Assembly: GCA_016927475.1 (NCBI GenBank)
Contig: JAFGMO010000044.1
Span: forward strand, 62,001 to 126,000
Reading direction: 5' to 3'
Source of the DNA: Candidatus Aminicenantota bacterium
GTDB lineage: Bacteria > Acidobacteriota > Aminicenantia > Aminicenantales > Aminicenantaceae
Length of the DNA: 64,000 bases
Part shown: piece by piece, positions 17,763-26,636 of the stretch
Numbering within the stretch: position 1 is the first letter of the stretch
Layout: every line of letters begins with the position of its first letter
Notes under the pieces: generated by a model
What the model saw: only the letters and a program-made list of their open reading frames with translations
Databases searched by the model: none
Told to the model about the DNA's origin: nothing
Program-made: the position numbers and the translations under genes

Positions 17763-18230
17763 CTAGGGGTGGCGGCTGCGGGTATAAAATTCAACCTTGA
17801 ATTCCGTTGAACTCTTAAGACACCATTCTTCTTCTTTACAGGAAGCAAAATATTTGATTTTTCCTTTAAGTTGATGTTTTCCGGGTTTGGCTTCAAGATT
17901 CATTGTAAAAGGAATCTCGACAGGGTCTGAAAAAATGAGAAATTCCCGCCCGTTCTCTTTAGAAATTTTGATCTCCAGGTCGGAAGCGGTATAAAAATCC
18001 TTCGGAAAAATAAGCTCATCAGCCGGCTCAAATTCAATAATAAAAGAAGGCTGGGGATTTATGGAAATCCCTTCTTCAACATCCAGTTTGAGGACAACCT
18101 TTCCTTCCTGTCCTTTGGCCAAGCGGTAAGGAGAAACCTTGATATCGATTTTAAGAATCCCTTCTTCCTGTTCAGCGGAAAGAAAAATGATGCTTAGAAA
18201 AAGAAAAAGAATAAAAAGGAACTTTTTCAA
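17763..18230 (-). CDS. Secreted DsbD N-terminal-like domain protein
   Basis: This 155-residue protein has a strong signal peptide and a single immunoglobulin-like domain. It resembles the periplasmic N-terminal domain of DsbD: DVEEGISINPQPSF-like strands, a PKDFY segment and the final YFASCKEEEWC, which matches the Cys-bearing strand of that family. It may receive or hand on electrons for periplasmic disulfide reduction, but no membrane or thioredoxin domains are attached. The TTG start at 18230 is preceded by GGAG; a longer frame from an ATG at 18308 would put an unlikely stretch before the signal peptide. It is convergent to the SDR gene. Confidence 0.72.
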   Translation of the reverse strand: MKKFLFILFLFLSIIFLSAEQEEGILKIDIKVSPYRLAKGQEGKVVLKLDVEEGISINPQPSFIIEFEPADELIFPKDFYTASDLEIKISKENGREFLIFSDPVEIPFTMNLEAKPGKHQLKGKIKYFASCKEEEWCLKSSTEFKVEFYTRSRHP

Positions 18231-18378
18231 AACCTTTGCTCCCTGAAAATAGTACCTGCTAAATATTATCGCCCCATCACCAAGGTAGTCAAGTCTAAAA
18301 TCACGCACTCTTTATAAAATGTGAAATATAACTTTATTTTTCAGCAATCATCCACTATAATCTAACAGAATTTTTCCA

Positions 18379-19374
18379 ATGAATGCCATAATAAGCGGAA
18401 TAGGTCACTTCGTCCCTCCGAAAATTGTCACCAACAAAGACCTGGAAAAAAAAATCAACACAACTGATGAATGGATTCTTCAGCGCTCGGGGATCAGGGA
18501 ACGGCGTTTTGCCGAACCCGGAGTCGGTGCCTCCGATTTGGGATATGAAGCCGCTCTGCGTGCTATCGAAGACGCGAGCATAAAAAAAACGGATATCGAT
18601 TTTATCATTGCCGCAACCCTCTCCCCCGATCATTATTTTCCAGGGATCGGTATTCTCATCCAGGCAAAACTGGGCATCCCCGAGATTGGAGCTCTGGACA
18701 TCCGCAATCAATGCAGCGGGTTCATTTATGGGCTTTCCGTAGCCGATCAGTACATCAAATCCGGAACCTACAAAAAAATACTTCTTGTCGCAGCGGAAGT
18801 CCAATCATCAAATCTGGATTATTCAGATGATGGACGTGACATGGCCGTTTTATTCGGAGACGGAGGCGGAGCTATCATTCTTGAATCAGGCCGGCAAAAC
18901 GACGGACGGGGTTTGCTTTCCACCCATCTTTTCTCGGACGGGCGCTTCCACCAAGAACTCTGGATGGAAAAACCTTCCCCTAATGACAAACCGACTTTTT
19001 CTGAAGAGATGTTACAAAGCAAAAAATATTTTCCAAGGATGAATGGCCGGAATGTTTTCAAAAACGCTACGGAAAAGATGCCCCAGGCCGTTAGAACCGG
19101 CCTGAAACACAACGGTCTGACCATAGATGATGTTGATCATCTTATTCCCCATCAAGCCAACGACCGGATCTCACTTCTGGTTGCCAGAAATTTGGGTATT
19201 CCCGTGGAAAAAGTCGTGCGAAACATCGATCGATACGGAAATACGACAGCCGCATCCATTCCCATTGCGCTGGATGAGGCTTTGAAAAGCAAACGAATCA
19301 AGAAAAACGATATCGTCGTTTTAACGGCGTTCGGTTCCGGTTTTACCTGGGGTTCGGCTGTTATCCGGTGGTGA
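18379..19374 (+). CDS. fabH: Beta-ketoacyl-ACP synthase III
   Basis: This 331-residue thiolase-fold enzyme starts fatty-acid chains by condensing an acyl-CoA with malonyl-ACP. The catalytic triad is visible: Cys112 in NQCSGFIYG, His258 in PHQAN and Asn288 in YGNTTAAS. A TATAAT lies 17 bases before the ATG and there is no clear ribosome site, so its leader would be very short. It is not next to other fab genes. A FabH homologue may instead serve a secondary lipid pathway; proximity to the serine palmitoyltransferase-like gene makes this worth noting. Confidence 0.92.
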   Translation: MNAIISGIGHFVPPKIVTNKDLEKKINTTDEWILQRSGIRERRFAEPGVGASDLGYEAALRAIEDASIKKTDIDFIIAATLSPDHYFPGIGILIQAKLGIPEIGALDIRNQCSGFIYGLSVADQYIKSGTYKKILLVAAEVQSSNLDYSDDGRDMAVLFGDGGGAIILESGRQNDGRGLLSTHLFSDGRFHQELWMEKPSPNDKPTFSEEMLQSKKYFPRMNGRNVFKNATEKMPQAVRTGLKHNGLTIDDVDHLIPHQANDRISLLVARNLGIPVEKVVRNIDRYGNTTAASIPIALDEALKSKRIKKNDIVVLTAFGSGFTWGSAVIRW

Positions 19375-19493
19375 GCCGGGATATTGCCGCAAGTATTGCG
19401 ATATATATCTATTTTATGATAGGATTTATCACTGTCATAATATAGGGACTTTTTCTTTATCCCAAAGAAAAGCTTTCTACTGAGGAGGTAACA

Positions 19494-21251
19494 ATGAAGA
19501 AAATCTTCTCGCCGGTTGTCCTGGTCGTCTTTGTCCTTTTCTGTGCAGGTTCCTTACTGGCTCAAGGTGAAGATGGAAAATTTCAGAAGACACTCGAAAA
19601 ATATCTCGAAGAATACTGGAAATTTTTCCCGACGACAGCTACTATGGCCGGATTCCACAAGTTCGACAATGAGCTCGAGAATTTCAGTGAAAAAAATCTT
19701 GAAAAATGGATGGACACACTGGACAGTTTCAACCAGGAGTTCGTGGCCAAGATAGACAAATCCAAACTCAGCCCCAATGTCCAGATCGACCACGAGATCA
19801 TCGTTAACGGAATGGACCTCGAGCGGTTAAAAATCGAAAGCCTGGTCCCGTGGGATTACAATCCCCTTATTTACAATAACATACTGAAAAACTGTATCAA
19901 AAGTCTATTCGATGGAGATTTTGCGCCCCTGGAAACCCGGGCAAAAAATGCGCTTGAACGCCTGAAGGACCTGCCAGGATTCCTCAAAGAGGCTAAAAAA
20001 AGTCTTAAAACACCTCCTCAGATTTACACTCAAAAAGCCATCGATAACTTCCCGGCCATCCTTGATTTTTATAAGACAGATATTCCGGCATTAATCGGTT
20101 CCGCCCCGGCCGATCTCGCTCCCAAACTTCAGGAAGAGTCGGCCAAGGTTGTGGCGGCACTGGAAGACTACCAGAATTACCTCCAGAATGAGCTCCTGGC
20201 TAAATCAACTGGAAATCCTTTTCTTGGACAGGAAGCTCACACCAAACTCCTCAGGCACACATTGCTGAACGACATTCCCATCCAGGAACTTATCAACAGG
20301 AGCAAAGCCGATTACAACAATATCCGAAGGGAAATGGCCCTTGTTTGCCTTCCTTTTTTCCGCATCATGTACCCAAACATCAACATCGAACAGATGGCCT
20401 CACAGCGTAGTGAACAGGAAAACCAGAATATCGTGATCAAAGGCGTCTTTGATAAGATTAAGGAAAATAATGTCTCCAAAGAATCATATATCGAATCCCT
20501 CAAACAGACCAGTGAAGAGATCAAAAACTACATCACTAAAAATCAACTGCTGGACCTCCCCGGCGAATCCCTGGAAATAGCTCCCATGCCGCCTCTTATG
20601 CAGGGATGCGATTGGACACGCCTTGTTACACCGGGGATGTACGAACAGGACGGCGGTTATACCTTGATGATTCATCCCATCCCCGACACCTGGAGCGAGG
20701 AGCAGGTCCAGAGTTTTTTTGAGGAATACACCCCATTTCTCACCTATTTCTGGACCATAAGATACATCTTTCCCGGAACATTCATGCCTTTTACCGTCAC
20801 TCGCAGCAAGTCTTCACTGGTGCAGAAGATGTACCCCAATGAAACCCTCATGGCTGCCTGGCCTGTATATGTAGAAGAAATGTTTATTCTTTCGGGCTTC
20901 GGCAAGTTTGACCTCAGGCTTAGGTTGAACCAGTTGAAACTTTTGCTTCGGGCAGTCATTGATTTCCAGATGGAACTTAACATCCATCAAAGTGGGATGG
21001 ATAAAGAACGTGTCGTAAACTATATGGTCCGAAGCGGTTTTCAATCCCAATTGGAAGCGGAAAAAAAATACGAAAGCATTCTGCTCAATCCGGGGAAAGC
21101 CGCTCTTGCCTACGTGGGATACCAAGAAATTTTAGATATGGAAAAACGAGCCAAAAGCTCTTTGGGCGATTCCTTCAATCAAAAAGAATTTCTCAACAAG
21201 CTTCTCAGCTTCGGCATGATTCCTATTCGCAATCTGAAACAAAATTTCTGA
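19494..21251 (+). CDS. Secreted DUF885 family protein (putative metal-independent peptidase-like)
   Basis: This 585-residue protein has a signal peptide (MKKIFSP, cleavage near LLAQG) and the long all-helical body of DUF885. Family segments such as YWKFFPTTATMAGFHKFDN near the start, the PPQIY segment, and ESLEIAPMPP in the second half are visible. DUF885 proteins are abundant in Acidobacteriota-like genomes and resemble M32-type peptidase folds. The usual HExxH-like site is not obvious here, so activity is uncertain. The ATG follows GAGGAGGT, one of the best ribosome sites in the window. It is probably transcribed alone, with an AT-rich upstream region. Confidence 0.83.
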   Translation: MKKIFSPVVLVVFVLFCAGSLLAQGEDGKFQKTLEKYLEEYWKFFPTTATMAGFHKFDNELENFSEKNLEKWMDTLDSFNQEFVAKIDKSKLSPNVQIDHEIIVNGMDLERLKIESLVPWDYNPLIYNNILKNCIKSLFDGDFAPLETRAKNALERLKDLPGFLKEAKKSLKTPPQIYTQKAIDNFPAILDFYKTDIPALIGSAPADLAPKLQEESAKVVAALEDYQNYLQNELLAKSTGNPFLGQEAHTKLLRHTLLNDIPIQELINRSKADYNNIRREMALVCLPFFRIMYPNINIEQMASQRSEQENQNIVIKGVFDKIKENNVSKESYIESLKQTSEEIKNYITKNQLLDLPGESLEIAPMPPLMQGCDWTRLVTPGMYEQDGGYTLMIHPIPDTWSEEQVQSFFEEYTPFLTYFWTIRYIFPGTFMPFTVTRSKSSLVQKMYPNETLMAAWPVYVEEMFILSGFGKFDLRLRLNQLKLLLRAVIDFQMELNIHQSGMDKERVVNYMVRSGFQSQLEAEKKYESILLNPGKAALAYVGYQEILDMEKRAKSSLGDSFNQKEFLNKLLSFGMIPIRNLKQNF

Positions 21252-21347
21252 TTTCACGGAAAGTACTGAAGACCGAAAAGCAGAGAGGTAATTATCATAC
21301 CGGAAACAGAAAGGAGTATCCTCCTGTTCTGAAGGTAAAAAAGGCAG

Positions 21348-22142
21348 ATGCTGGTTGATTCTCATGCACATTTGGACATGGAGGATTTCGACGGGGACAG
21401 GAAGCTCATTTTAGAGAGGGCGGAAAAAGCGGGCGTTAAAGCTATATTATGCCCATTCGAAATTTCCAGCTCATCAAGCCGCAACAAAACTCTCGCTTTA
21501 TGCCGGACACAAAAAAATATTTTTGCCGCCGGAGGTGTTCATCCTCATCAGGCATCCCAATTTCGTGAACAACACCGGAAAAAGCTGATCGAAATGGCAA
21601 AAAAGGGTACCATCCATGCCATAGGAGAAATCGGCCTGGATTTTTTTTATAATTATTCCTTACCAGATATTCAGCGAAAGGTTTTTCGTGAACAGCTTAT
21701 TTTAGCTGAGGAAGTGGACCTGCCCGTCATCATTCACAGCCGGAATGCCGGACCCGATGTTTGTCAAATCGTTAGGGAAACCCAGTTCACCCGGGGAGGT
21801 GTCCTTCATTGTTTTTCAGAAGATGAAACAACGGCAAATCATATGCTCGAGGAGGGATTTTATATTTCCTTCTCTGGAATCCTTACATTCCCCAAAGCCC
21901 AGTCCGTAAGGGATATCGCAGCAAAGATTCCCATGGAAAGACTGCTCGTGGAAACGGACTCTCCTTACCTGACTCCTGTTCCTTTCCGGGGAAAAATCAA
22001 AAGAAATGAGCCCGCCTACGTTGTCGAAACAGCCCGTGTTTTGGCCGGACTAAGAAAAATGCCTTTTAAAAACCTGGCCGATCAGACAACCCTTAACTTC
22101 AAAACTGTCTTTGCAATTGAAATAAAGGTGGCGAGATGTTAA
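21348..22142 (+). CDS. tatD: TatD family metal-dependent deoxyribonuclease
   Basis: This 264-residue TIM-barrel hydrolase has the metal motif DSHAHLD at residues 4-10, the GEIGLDFF strand near 92, VIIHSRNA near 127, HCFSEDE near 154 and the terminal ETDSPYL near 203. These are the usual TatD ligands. Members cut DNA 3' to 5' and edit D-aminoacyl-tRNA in some species. Length is normal. The ribosome site is poor (AAGGCAG close to the ATG). It is followed by a 144-base gap without recognisable features, then the prenyl synthase. Confidence 0.93.
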   Translation: MLVDSHAHLDMEDFDGDRKLILERAEKAGVKAILCPFEISSSSSRNKTLALCRTQKNIFAAGGVHPHQASQFREQHRKKLIEMAKKGTIHAIGEIGLDFFYNYSLPDIQRKVFREQLILAEEVDLPVIIHSRNAGPDVCQIVRETQFTRGGVLHCFSEDETTANHMLEEGFYISFSGILTFPKAQSVRDIAAKIPMERLLVETDSPYLTPVPFRGKIKRNEPAYVVETARVLAGLRKMPFKNLADQTTLNFKTVFAIEIKVARC

Positions 22143-22286
22143 TATTAAATCCGCGATGGTCGTTAAGCATACAACAAACCTGAGCAGGAAGATCATTCTT
22201 TGCACAAGATCCATAGATTGGGCAGCCAGATTTTTTTTATCAGCCAGAAAGACTTTATGCACAGACATGTACAATTCTAAAAACTT

Positions 22287-23309
22287 ATGAATAAAATCGA
22301 ATCCACGGCACTTAAAATAAAACCTCGGAGTCTCCACTCTTTGGAGGACATGTATAAAAGTATTAGGGAAGATCTCAGCCTGGTTGAAAAACAGCTGAAA
22401 CTGTTTCTCCGATCAACCAATCCACTCATATCCCAAATAGGAAATTACCTTTTTAAAAAATCGGGAAAAAGGATCAGGCCGGCTCTTCTCATTCTCTGCA
22501 GTAAGCTTTTTGGTTACGGTGGAAAGGATCATATCCTCACATCCACTTTGGTCGAAACCATTCATACAGCCAGCCTTATCCATGATGACATCATTGATAA
22601 TTCCGATACGCGAAGGGGACAAAACTCCGTTCATTCTGTTTGGGGGCCAAACATCACCGTGCTTCTGGGCGACTACATCTATATCAAGTCCATCGGCCTT
22701 TCCATAAAAAACTGTCCCGCTGAAATTATCCAAATCCTGACCGATGTGTCCGCAAGAATGATCGAAGGCGAACTCGAGGAATATTATATGAGCGGCAATC
22801 TAAACATCAGTGAACATAATTACCTAAACATTATCGAGAAAAAAACGGCCGCCCTGTTTTCAGCGGCCTGTCGCATAGGTGCTATTCATGGAGAGGCCGA
22901 CAACAACGAAAAAAGCTCTCTGGAAAAATACGGCCTGAATATTGGAATGTCCTTCCAGATCATCGACGACCTTCTGGATTTCACGGGAGACCAGAAAAAA
23001 ATGGGAAAGCCCATCCTCTCCGACCTGAGCGAAGGTCGTATTACCCTGCCCCTAATTTATTCCCTCAACAATAACGGAAAAAATGCCCGCAAACGACTGA
23101 AGGAACTGCTGGCCCAAAAGACACTTGAAAAAAATTCCAAGGAGGAAGTTCTCGAAATCCTCCACGGTAATGGCGCCCTAACATACATGACCCAAAAAGC
23201 AAAGGAATTCTCCCAGAAAGCCATCGAAATTGTCATCCGTTTCCCGGAATCCATTTTCAGGGAAGCACTGCTCACCCTCCCTGATTACATTCTATCCCGA
23301 AACACCTGA
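22287..23309 (+). CDS. ispB: Trans-polyprenyl diphosphate synthase (long-chain)
   Basis: This 340-residue all-helical enzyme elongates isoprenoid diphosphates, probably for a quinone side chain or carrier lipid. The first Asp-rich motif is HDDIIDNSDTRRG, the second IDDLLDFTGD; GKRIRPAL and the LSEGRITLPL segment are also typical. Chain length cannot be read with certainty. A TACAAT lies 11 bases before the ATG without a clear -35 box. The next gene (CYTH) starts about 70 bases downstream and may share the transcript. Confidence 0.9.
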   Translation: MNKIESTALKIKPRSLHSLEDMYKSIREDLSLVEKQLKLFLRSTNPLISQIGNYLFKKSGKRIRPALLILCSKLFGYGGKDHILTSTLVETIHTASLIHDDIIDNSDTRRGQNSVHSVWGPNITVLLGDYIYIKSIGLSIKNCPAEIIQILTDVSARMIEGELEEYYMSGNLNISEHNYLNIIEKKTAALFSAACRIGAIHGEADNNEKSSLEKYGLNIGMSFQIIDDLLDFTGDQKKMGKPILSDLSEGRITLPLIYSLNNNGKNARKRLKELLAQKTLEKNSKEEVLEILHGNGALTYMTQKAKEFSQKAIEIVIRFPESIFREALLTLPDYILSRNT

Positions 23310-23376
23310 CTTCCCACGTGAATAACTCAGGTTATTCAAAAGTTACATGCAGATTATTGAGTATGAGGGAACGTTC

Positions 23377-23889
23377 ATGATTGAAATCGAAGTCAAGATA
23401 AAAATTAAAGACAGAGAAGAGTTTAAAAGAAATATTTCGGAAGCCGGAGCCAACCTTTCAAAAGACCGTCATTTCGAAGAAAACACACTCTACGACTTTC
23501 CCGATAAATCTCTTTACCGGAAAGGCTGCGCTTTTCGCCTTAGAACCGTTCACAAAAAATCTTTCCTTACTTTCAAGGGGCCTCATCAGAAATCCCGAAA
23601 GTTTAAGGTCAGAGAAGAATACGAAACCGAAGTCCGGAACGGCAAGCAGATGAAACATATCATCAAGTTATTAGGATTGGTCCCTACATTCAGCTACTGC
23701 AAATACAGAACGGTTTACCGCAAAAAGAACCTAACCATCTGTCTGGATGAACTGGATATCGGTACCTATGCCGAGTTCGAGGGCGAAAAAAATAAAATTG
23801 TTAAATTCGCACAAAGCGTGGGAATATCCAAGAAAGAATTTATCACCTTGGACTATATTCAGCTGATTCAAAAAAACCGGAAGAAATAA
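23377..23889 (+). CDS. CYTH domain protein (class IV adenylate cyclase/thiamine-triphosphatase-like)
   Basis: This 170-residue protein starts with the CYTH signature MIEIEVKIKI (ExExK) and follows with alternating charged strands: DFPDKSLYRKGCAFRLR, LTFKGP, REEYETEV and YRKKNLTICLDE. These form the triphosphate tunnel. The start at 23377 is chosen because GAGGG lies upstream and the ExExK motif is then N-terminal. It may hydrolyse inorganic or thiamine triphosphate or form cAMP; sequence alone does not decide. Cytoplasmic, convergent to rpoZ. Confidence 0.88.
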   Translation: MIEIEVKIKIKDREEFKRNISEAGANLSKDRHFEENTLYDFPDKSLYRKGCAFRLRTVHKKSFLTFKGPHQKSRKFKVREEYETEVRNGKQMKHIIKLLGLVPTFSYCKYRTVYRKKNLTICLDELDIGTYAEFEGEKNKIVKFAQSVGISKKEFITLDYIQLIQKNRKK

Positions 23890-23921
23890 TCCCTCCCCTA
23901 TTTTCTATGTCTGATCCTGCA

Positions 23922-24263
23922 TCATTCATCGCTATCTTTTTTGCTTTTTTTTGAATCACTTTTCTTTTTTTTCTTTTCTGGGGATTCTTCCGTCTTTCCT
24001 TCGGCTTCGGCCGGAGCTGTTACATCAGGTCCGATTTCTTCTCCGATAAAGGATTCTTCTTCCGGCTCCTGTGCTTCTTCATTCGTTGTCGGAATGATCT
24101 CATAATCGATAAGCCCCTGCCTCACTTCCTCCTGGGCAATACGAATGAGATTCTTGGTTTTCGCTTTTATTTTCGGTTTATCTCCCTTCAGCAATTGTTT
24201 TGCTCTTTTCGAAGCTAGAATGACAAACCTGAATTTACTGTCTACATCACCATAAGCTTTCAA
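23922..24263 (-). CDS. rpoZ: RNA polymerase omega subunit with a long acidic/basic tail
   Basis: This 113-residue protein has the omega core VDSKFRFVILASKRAKQLLKG followed by KNLIRIAQEEV and IDYEIIP. It supports RNA polymerase assembly. The last 50 residues are a low-complexity tail, first Glu-rich and then Lys/Ser-rich (KKKKKKSDSKKSKKD-like). The TTG start at 24263 has AAGGAG about 10 bases upstream and places the core at the N-terminus as usual. The tail is longer than in proteobacterial omega. Confidence 0.85.
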   Translation of the reverse strand: MKAYGDVDSKFRFVILASKRAKQLLKGDKPKIKAKTKNLIRIAQEEVRQGLIDYEIIPTTNEEAQEPEEESFIGEEIGPDVTAPAEAEGKTEESPEKKKKKSDSKKSKKDSDE

Positions 24264-24359
24264 GAGATGATTTCTCCTTAATGTAAATCAATTGTATAAT
24301 CGATTAAAATACCAAAAATCTTCAAGGAATTCAACTTCGATTCAGACTTCAGCCTGATT

Positions 24360-24389
24360 TTGACTTCATAATAGTCCCTATGCTATAAA
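24360..24389 (+). promoter_or_regulatory. Promoter of the TolC-MlaC-RND operon, very short leader
   Basis: TTGACT (24360-24365), an 18-base spacer and TATAAA (24384-24389) precede a GTG at 24400 and an in-frame ATG at 24409. The leader would be about 4-13 bases with no Shine-Dalgarno. Confidence 0.6.
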
Positions 24390-24399
24390 ATTTTTAACT

Positions 24400-25812
24400 G
24401 TGAGTAATATGTGTAAGAACAGAAGGAATATTTATTTGATACATATATGTCTTGTTATTGCGTGCAATTACGGATTATTTTTTGGAGTCCCCCGGATTCT
24501 TCAGGCTGTCCCCCAACAGGAAAAAATCATTCGGCTCAACTTGAAACAATGTCTGGAACGGGCCGTTGAGAAGGATCCGGAGATGATGGCGAAAAACGCC
24601 GATTTGGGGATCGCGGAAGCCCAATATCTACAGGCCTTAAGCATGAAGATTCTGCCGAAATTCGAGCTCACCAACGCTCTAACGGTGGCTCCGGGGGTCA
24701 ACATCATAAATGAAAACCTGCTCGATCTGGAAACCCGCAATAACTGGCGTCAACTGGGACTATTCAACCGCCTGGAGGTATCCTTCATTCAGCCGATATT
24801 TTCTTTCGGAAGAATACGCGGCGGAATCGAAGCCGCCCGCAAAGGCATTGAAGTCCGTGAACACGGCATTAAGAAGCAGCGCCATAAAATAACTCTTAGA
24901 ATAACAAAACTCTATTTTTCAAGGCTTTTGTCCAAAGAACTCTTAGCCCTGGCAGAAGAAGCCATGAGTACGGTTGAAAAAGCCGAAAACACGCTTACCG
25001 AGTTGCTGAAAGAAGGGAAAAATCCTGATCTCAACGAGGCGGATCTATACAGGCTGAAATTATTTAAAGTGGAATTGGAAAGAATGAAACGGGAAATAAA
25101 TATCAATAATGAATTGTCCATCTCCGCACTTAAGTCCAGTTTGGATATCCATGAAGACGAAAAATTTGATATCAGTGATGAATTTTTAGAAGCGAGGCCG
25201 CATGAAACTTTAGGGATTGAAAATTACTTCGAATTGAAAGAAAAGTGCCGGCCCGAGATAGGCCAAATGAATGCAGCTTTAGCCGCTCAAAAAAAACTGT
25301 CTGATGTTTCTTTTTCGTTCTATTATCCTCAAATATTTATCGGAGGAGGCACGACATTGTCATTCACTCCCATTCGAGATGATATAAACAATCCCTATCT
25401 CAAAGATCCTTTCAACTATAAAAGTGTTTTTGTTTATCTAGGAATCAGCATGCCTCTGAATTTCAGGCAAACCAGGGCCAGAGTCATTCAGGCCAAACAT
25501 GAATTGAACAAGATCGAAGCCCAAAACACAGCGATTCAAAAAGCCATCAATCTCGAGGTCCAAAAGGCTTATCTTAAACACCTGGAAGCAAAAAAAAATA
25601 TGGAAGAATTTCAAAAAGCTCTCACCATTTCCCGTGAATGGAAAATGACCGAACAAATCTCCTTCGACCTGGATGGGATGAACGCCAAAGATTTGGTAGA
25701 TGCGGTACAAGCTTACCTCAAAACCAAAGCATCCGTTTTTCAAGCCATATTTGAATACAATGTCTCGATTGCTGAACTGGAATACGTTACCGGCACTCTT
25801 GGCAATCATTAA
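24400..25812 (+). CDS. TolC-family outer-membrane efflux protein
   Basis: This 470-residue protein has a signal peptide-like N-terminus (IYLIHICLVIACNYGLFFG) and the duplicated coiled-coil/beta-barrel OEP pattern. LKQCLERAVEKDPEM at the beginning of the mature part is typical, with long amphipathic helices around residues 150-260 and 370-440. It would form the outer-membrane channel of an exporter. The start is GTG 24400 or ATG 24409, both close to the predicted transcription start. It leads an operon with the MlaC-like and RND/MMPL genes, so substrate is probably a lipid or hydrophobic compound. Confidence 0.87.
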   Translation: MSNMCKNRRNIYLIHICLVIACNYGLFFGVPRILQAVPQQEKIIRLNLKQCLERAVEKDPEMMAKNADLGIAEAQYLQALSMKILPKFELTNALTVAPGVNIINENLLDLETRNNWRQLGLFNRLEVSFIQPIFSFGRIRGGIEAARKGIEVREHGIKKQRHKITLRITKLYFSRLLSKELLALAEEAMSTVEKAENTLTELLKEGKNPDLNEADLYRLKLFKVELERMKREININNELSISALKSSLDIHEDEKFDISDEFLEARPHETLGIENYFELKEKCRPEIGQMNAALAAQKKLSDVSFSFYYPQIFIGGGTTLSFTPIRDDINNPYLKDPFNYKSVFVYLGISMPLNFRQTRARVIQAKHELNKIEAQNTAIQKAINLEVQKAYLKHLEAKKNMEEFQKALTISREWKMTEQISFDLDGMNAKDLVDAVQAYLKTKASVFQAIFEYNVSIAELEYVTGTLGNH

Positions 25813-25871
25813 GCTTGGGGCTACAATATGAATTCATCATTACGGAACATGGAATTTCAACGGAATCTAAG

Positions 25872-26591
25872 ATGCAAAAGCTTGGCCATGAAGTTATAAA
25901 CCCACCTGTCTTTTCAAAGCGAAAAATCTTTAATTCCGTTAGAAACTTCAAACAAGAAGAGCCAGTAAAAATCCTCCTTATTTTCCTGATTTTTCTCACG
26001 GCGGGGCGGCAGCCTTTACGGCCTTGCTCTGCAGGCAGTGGCTCACCATTTAACTACCCTTCCGATACTAAAGAGACGATTCTTTCTCTGTTGAAATCCA
26101 GAGACTCAGCCATCAAAGCCGTTCTCAAAAAAAGCGGGGATTCCTATACCGAGGCCCAGAGGGAAAAACTTATTGTTCTTATAAACGATATCATGGATTT
26201 TTCGGCAATGTCTCAAACTGCATTGGGTGCATATTGGGAAGAACTGAATGAGAACCAGAAAAATGAATTCGTCTCCGATTTTTCCAATCTGGTCAAACGT
26301 TCATCCGTAAAAAAACTGAATATATTTCAAGCCGTTATCGAATATAAACAAGTCTTGCTGGATGGAGAAAAAGCTCGCGTTTTCACTCAGGCAACCTATG
26401 AACGCACGCGGACCAATGTGGATTATGAACTGCACCGGAAAAACGGCCGATGGTTGGTTACGGACTTTTCCATTGATGATGTCAGCACCGCGATTTCCTA
26501 CCAGAAATCCTTTCAAAGGATCATGCGAAAACACGGTTTTTCAGGTCTTATGGAACGGCTGAAACAAAAACTTGCTGATGAAGGCGGCTGA
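25872..26591 (+). CDS. MlaC/Ttg2D-like periplasmic lipid-binding protein
   Basis: This protein (239 residues from this start) has the MlaC pattern: a region with IKAVLKK, LIVLINDIMDFSAMSQTALG, then ELNENQKNEFVSDFSNL and the beta sheet around VLLDGEKARVFTQATY and RWLVTDFSID. MlaC proteins shuttle phospholipids between membranes. The hydrophobic segment KILLIFLIFLTAG lies about 30 residues in, so the signal peptide has an unusually long N-region. The start is uncertain; a TTG at 25815 is the other choice, and no ATG lies nearer. It lies between TolC and RND genes. Confidence 0.83.
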   Translation: MQKLGHEVINPPVFSKRKIFNSVRNFKQEEPVKILLIFLIFLTAGRQPLRPCSAGSGSPFNYPSDTKETILSLLKSRDSAIKAVLKKSGDSYTEAQREKLIVLINDIMDFSAMSQTALGAYWEELNENQKNEFVSDFSNLVKRSSVKKLNIFQAVIEYKQVLLDGEKARVFTQATYERTRTNVDYELHRKNGRWLVTDFSIDDVSTAISYQKSFQRIMRKHGFSGLMERLKQKLADEGG

Positions 26592-26636
26592 CCACACCCT
26601 TTTTTTGCGTTCAAAGTGAATGATGGTGCACGAGAA

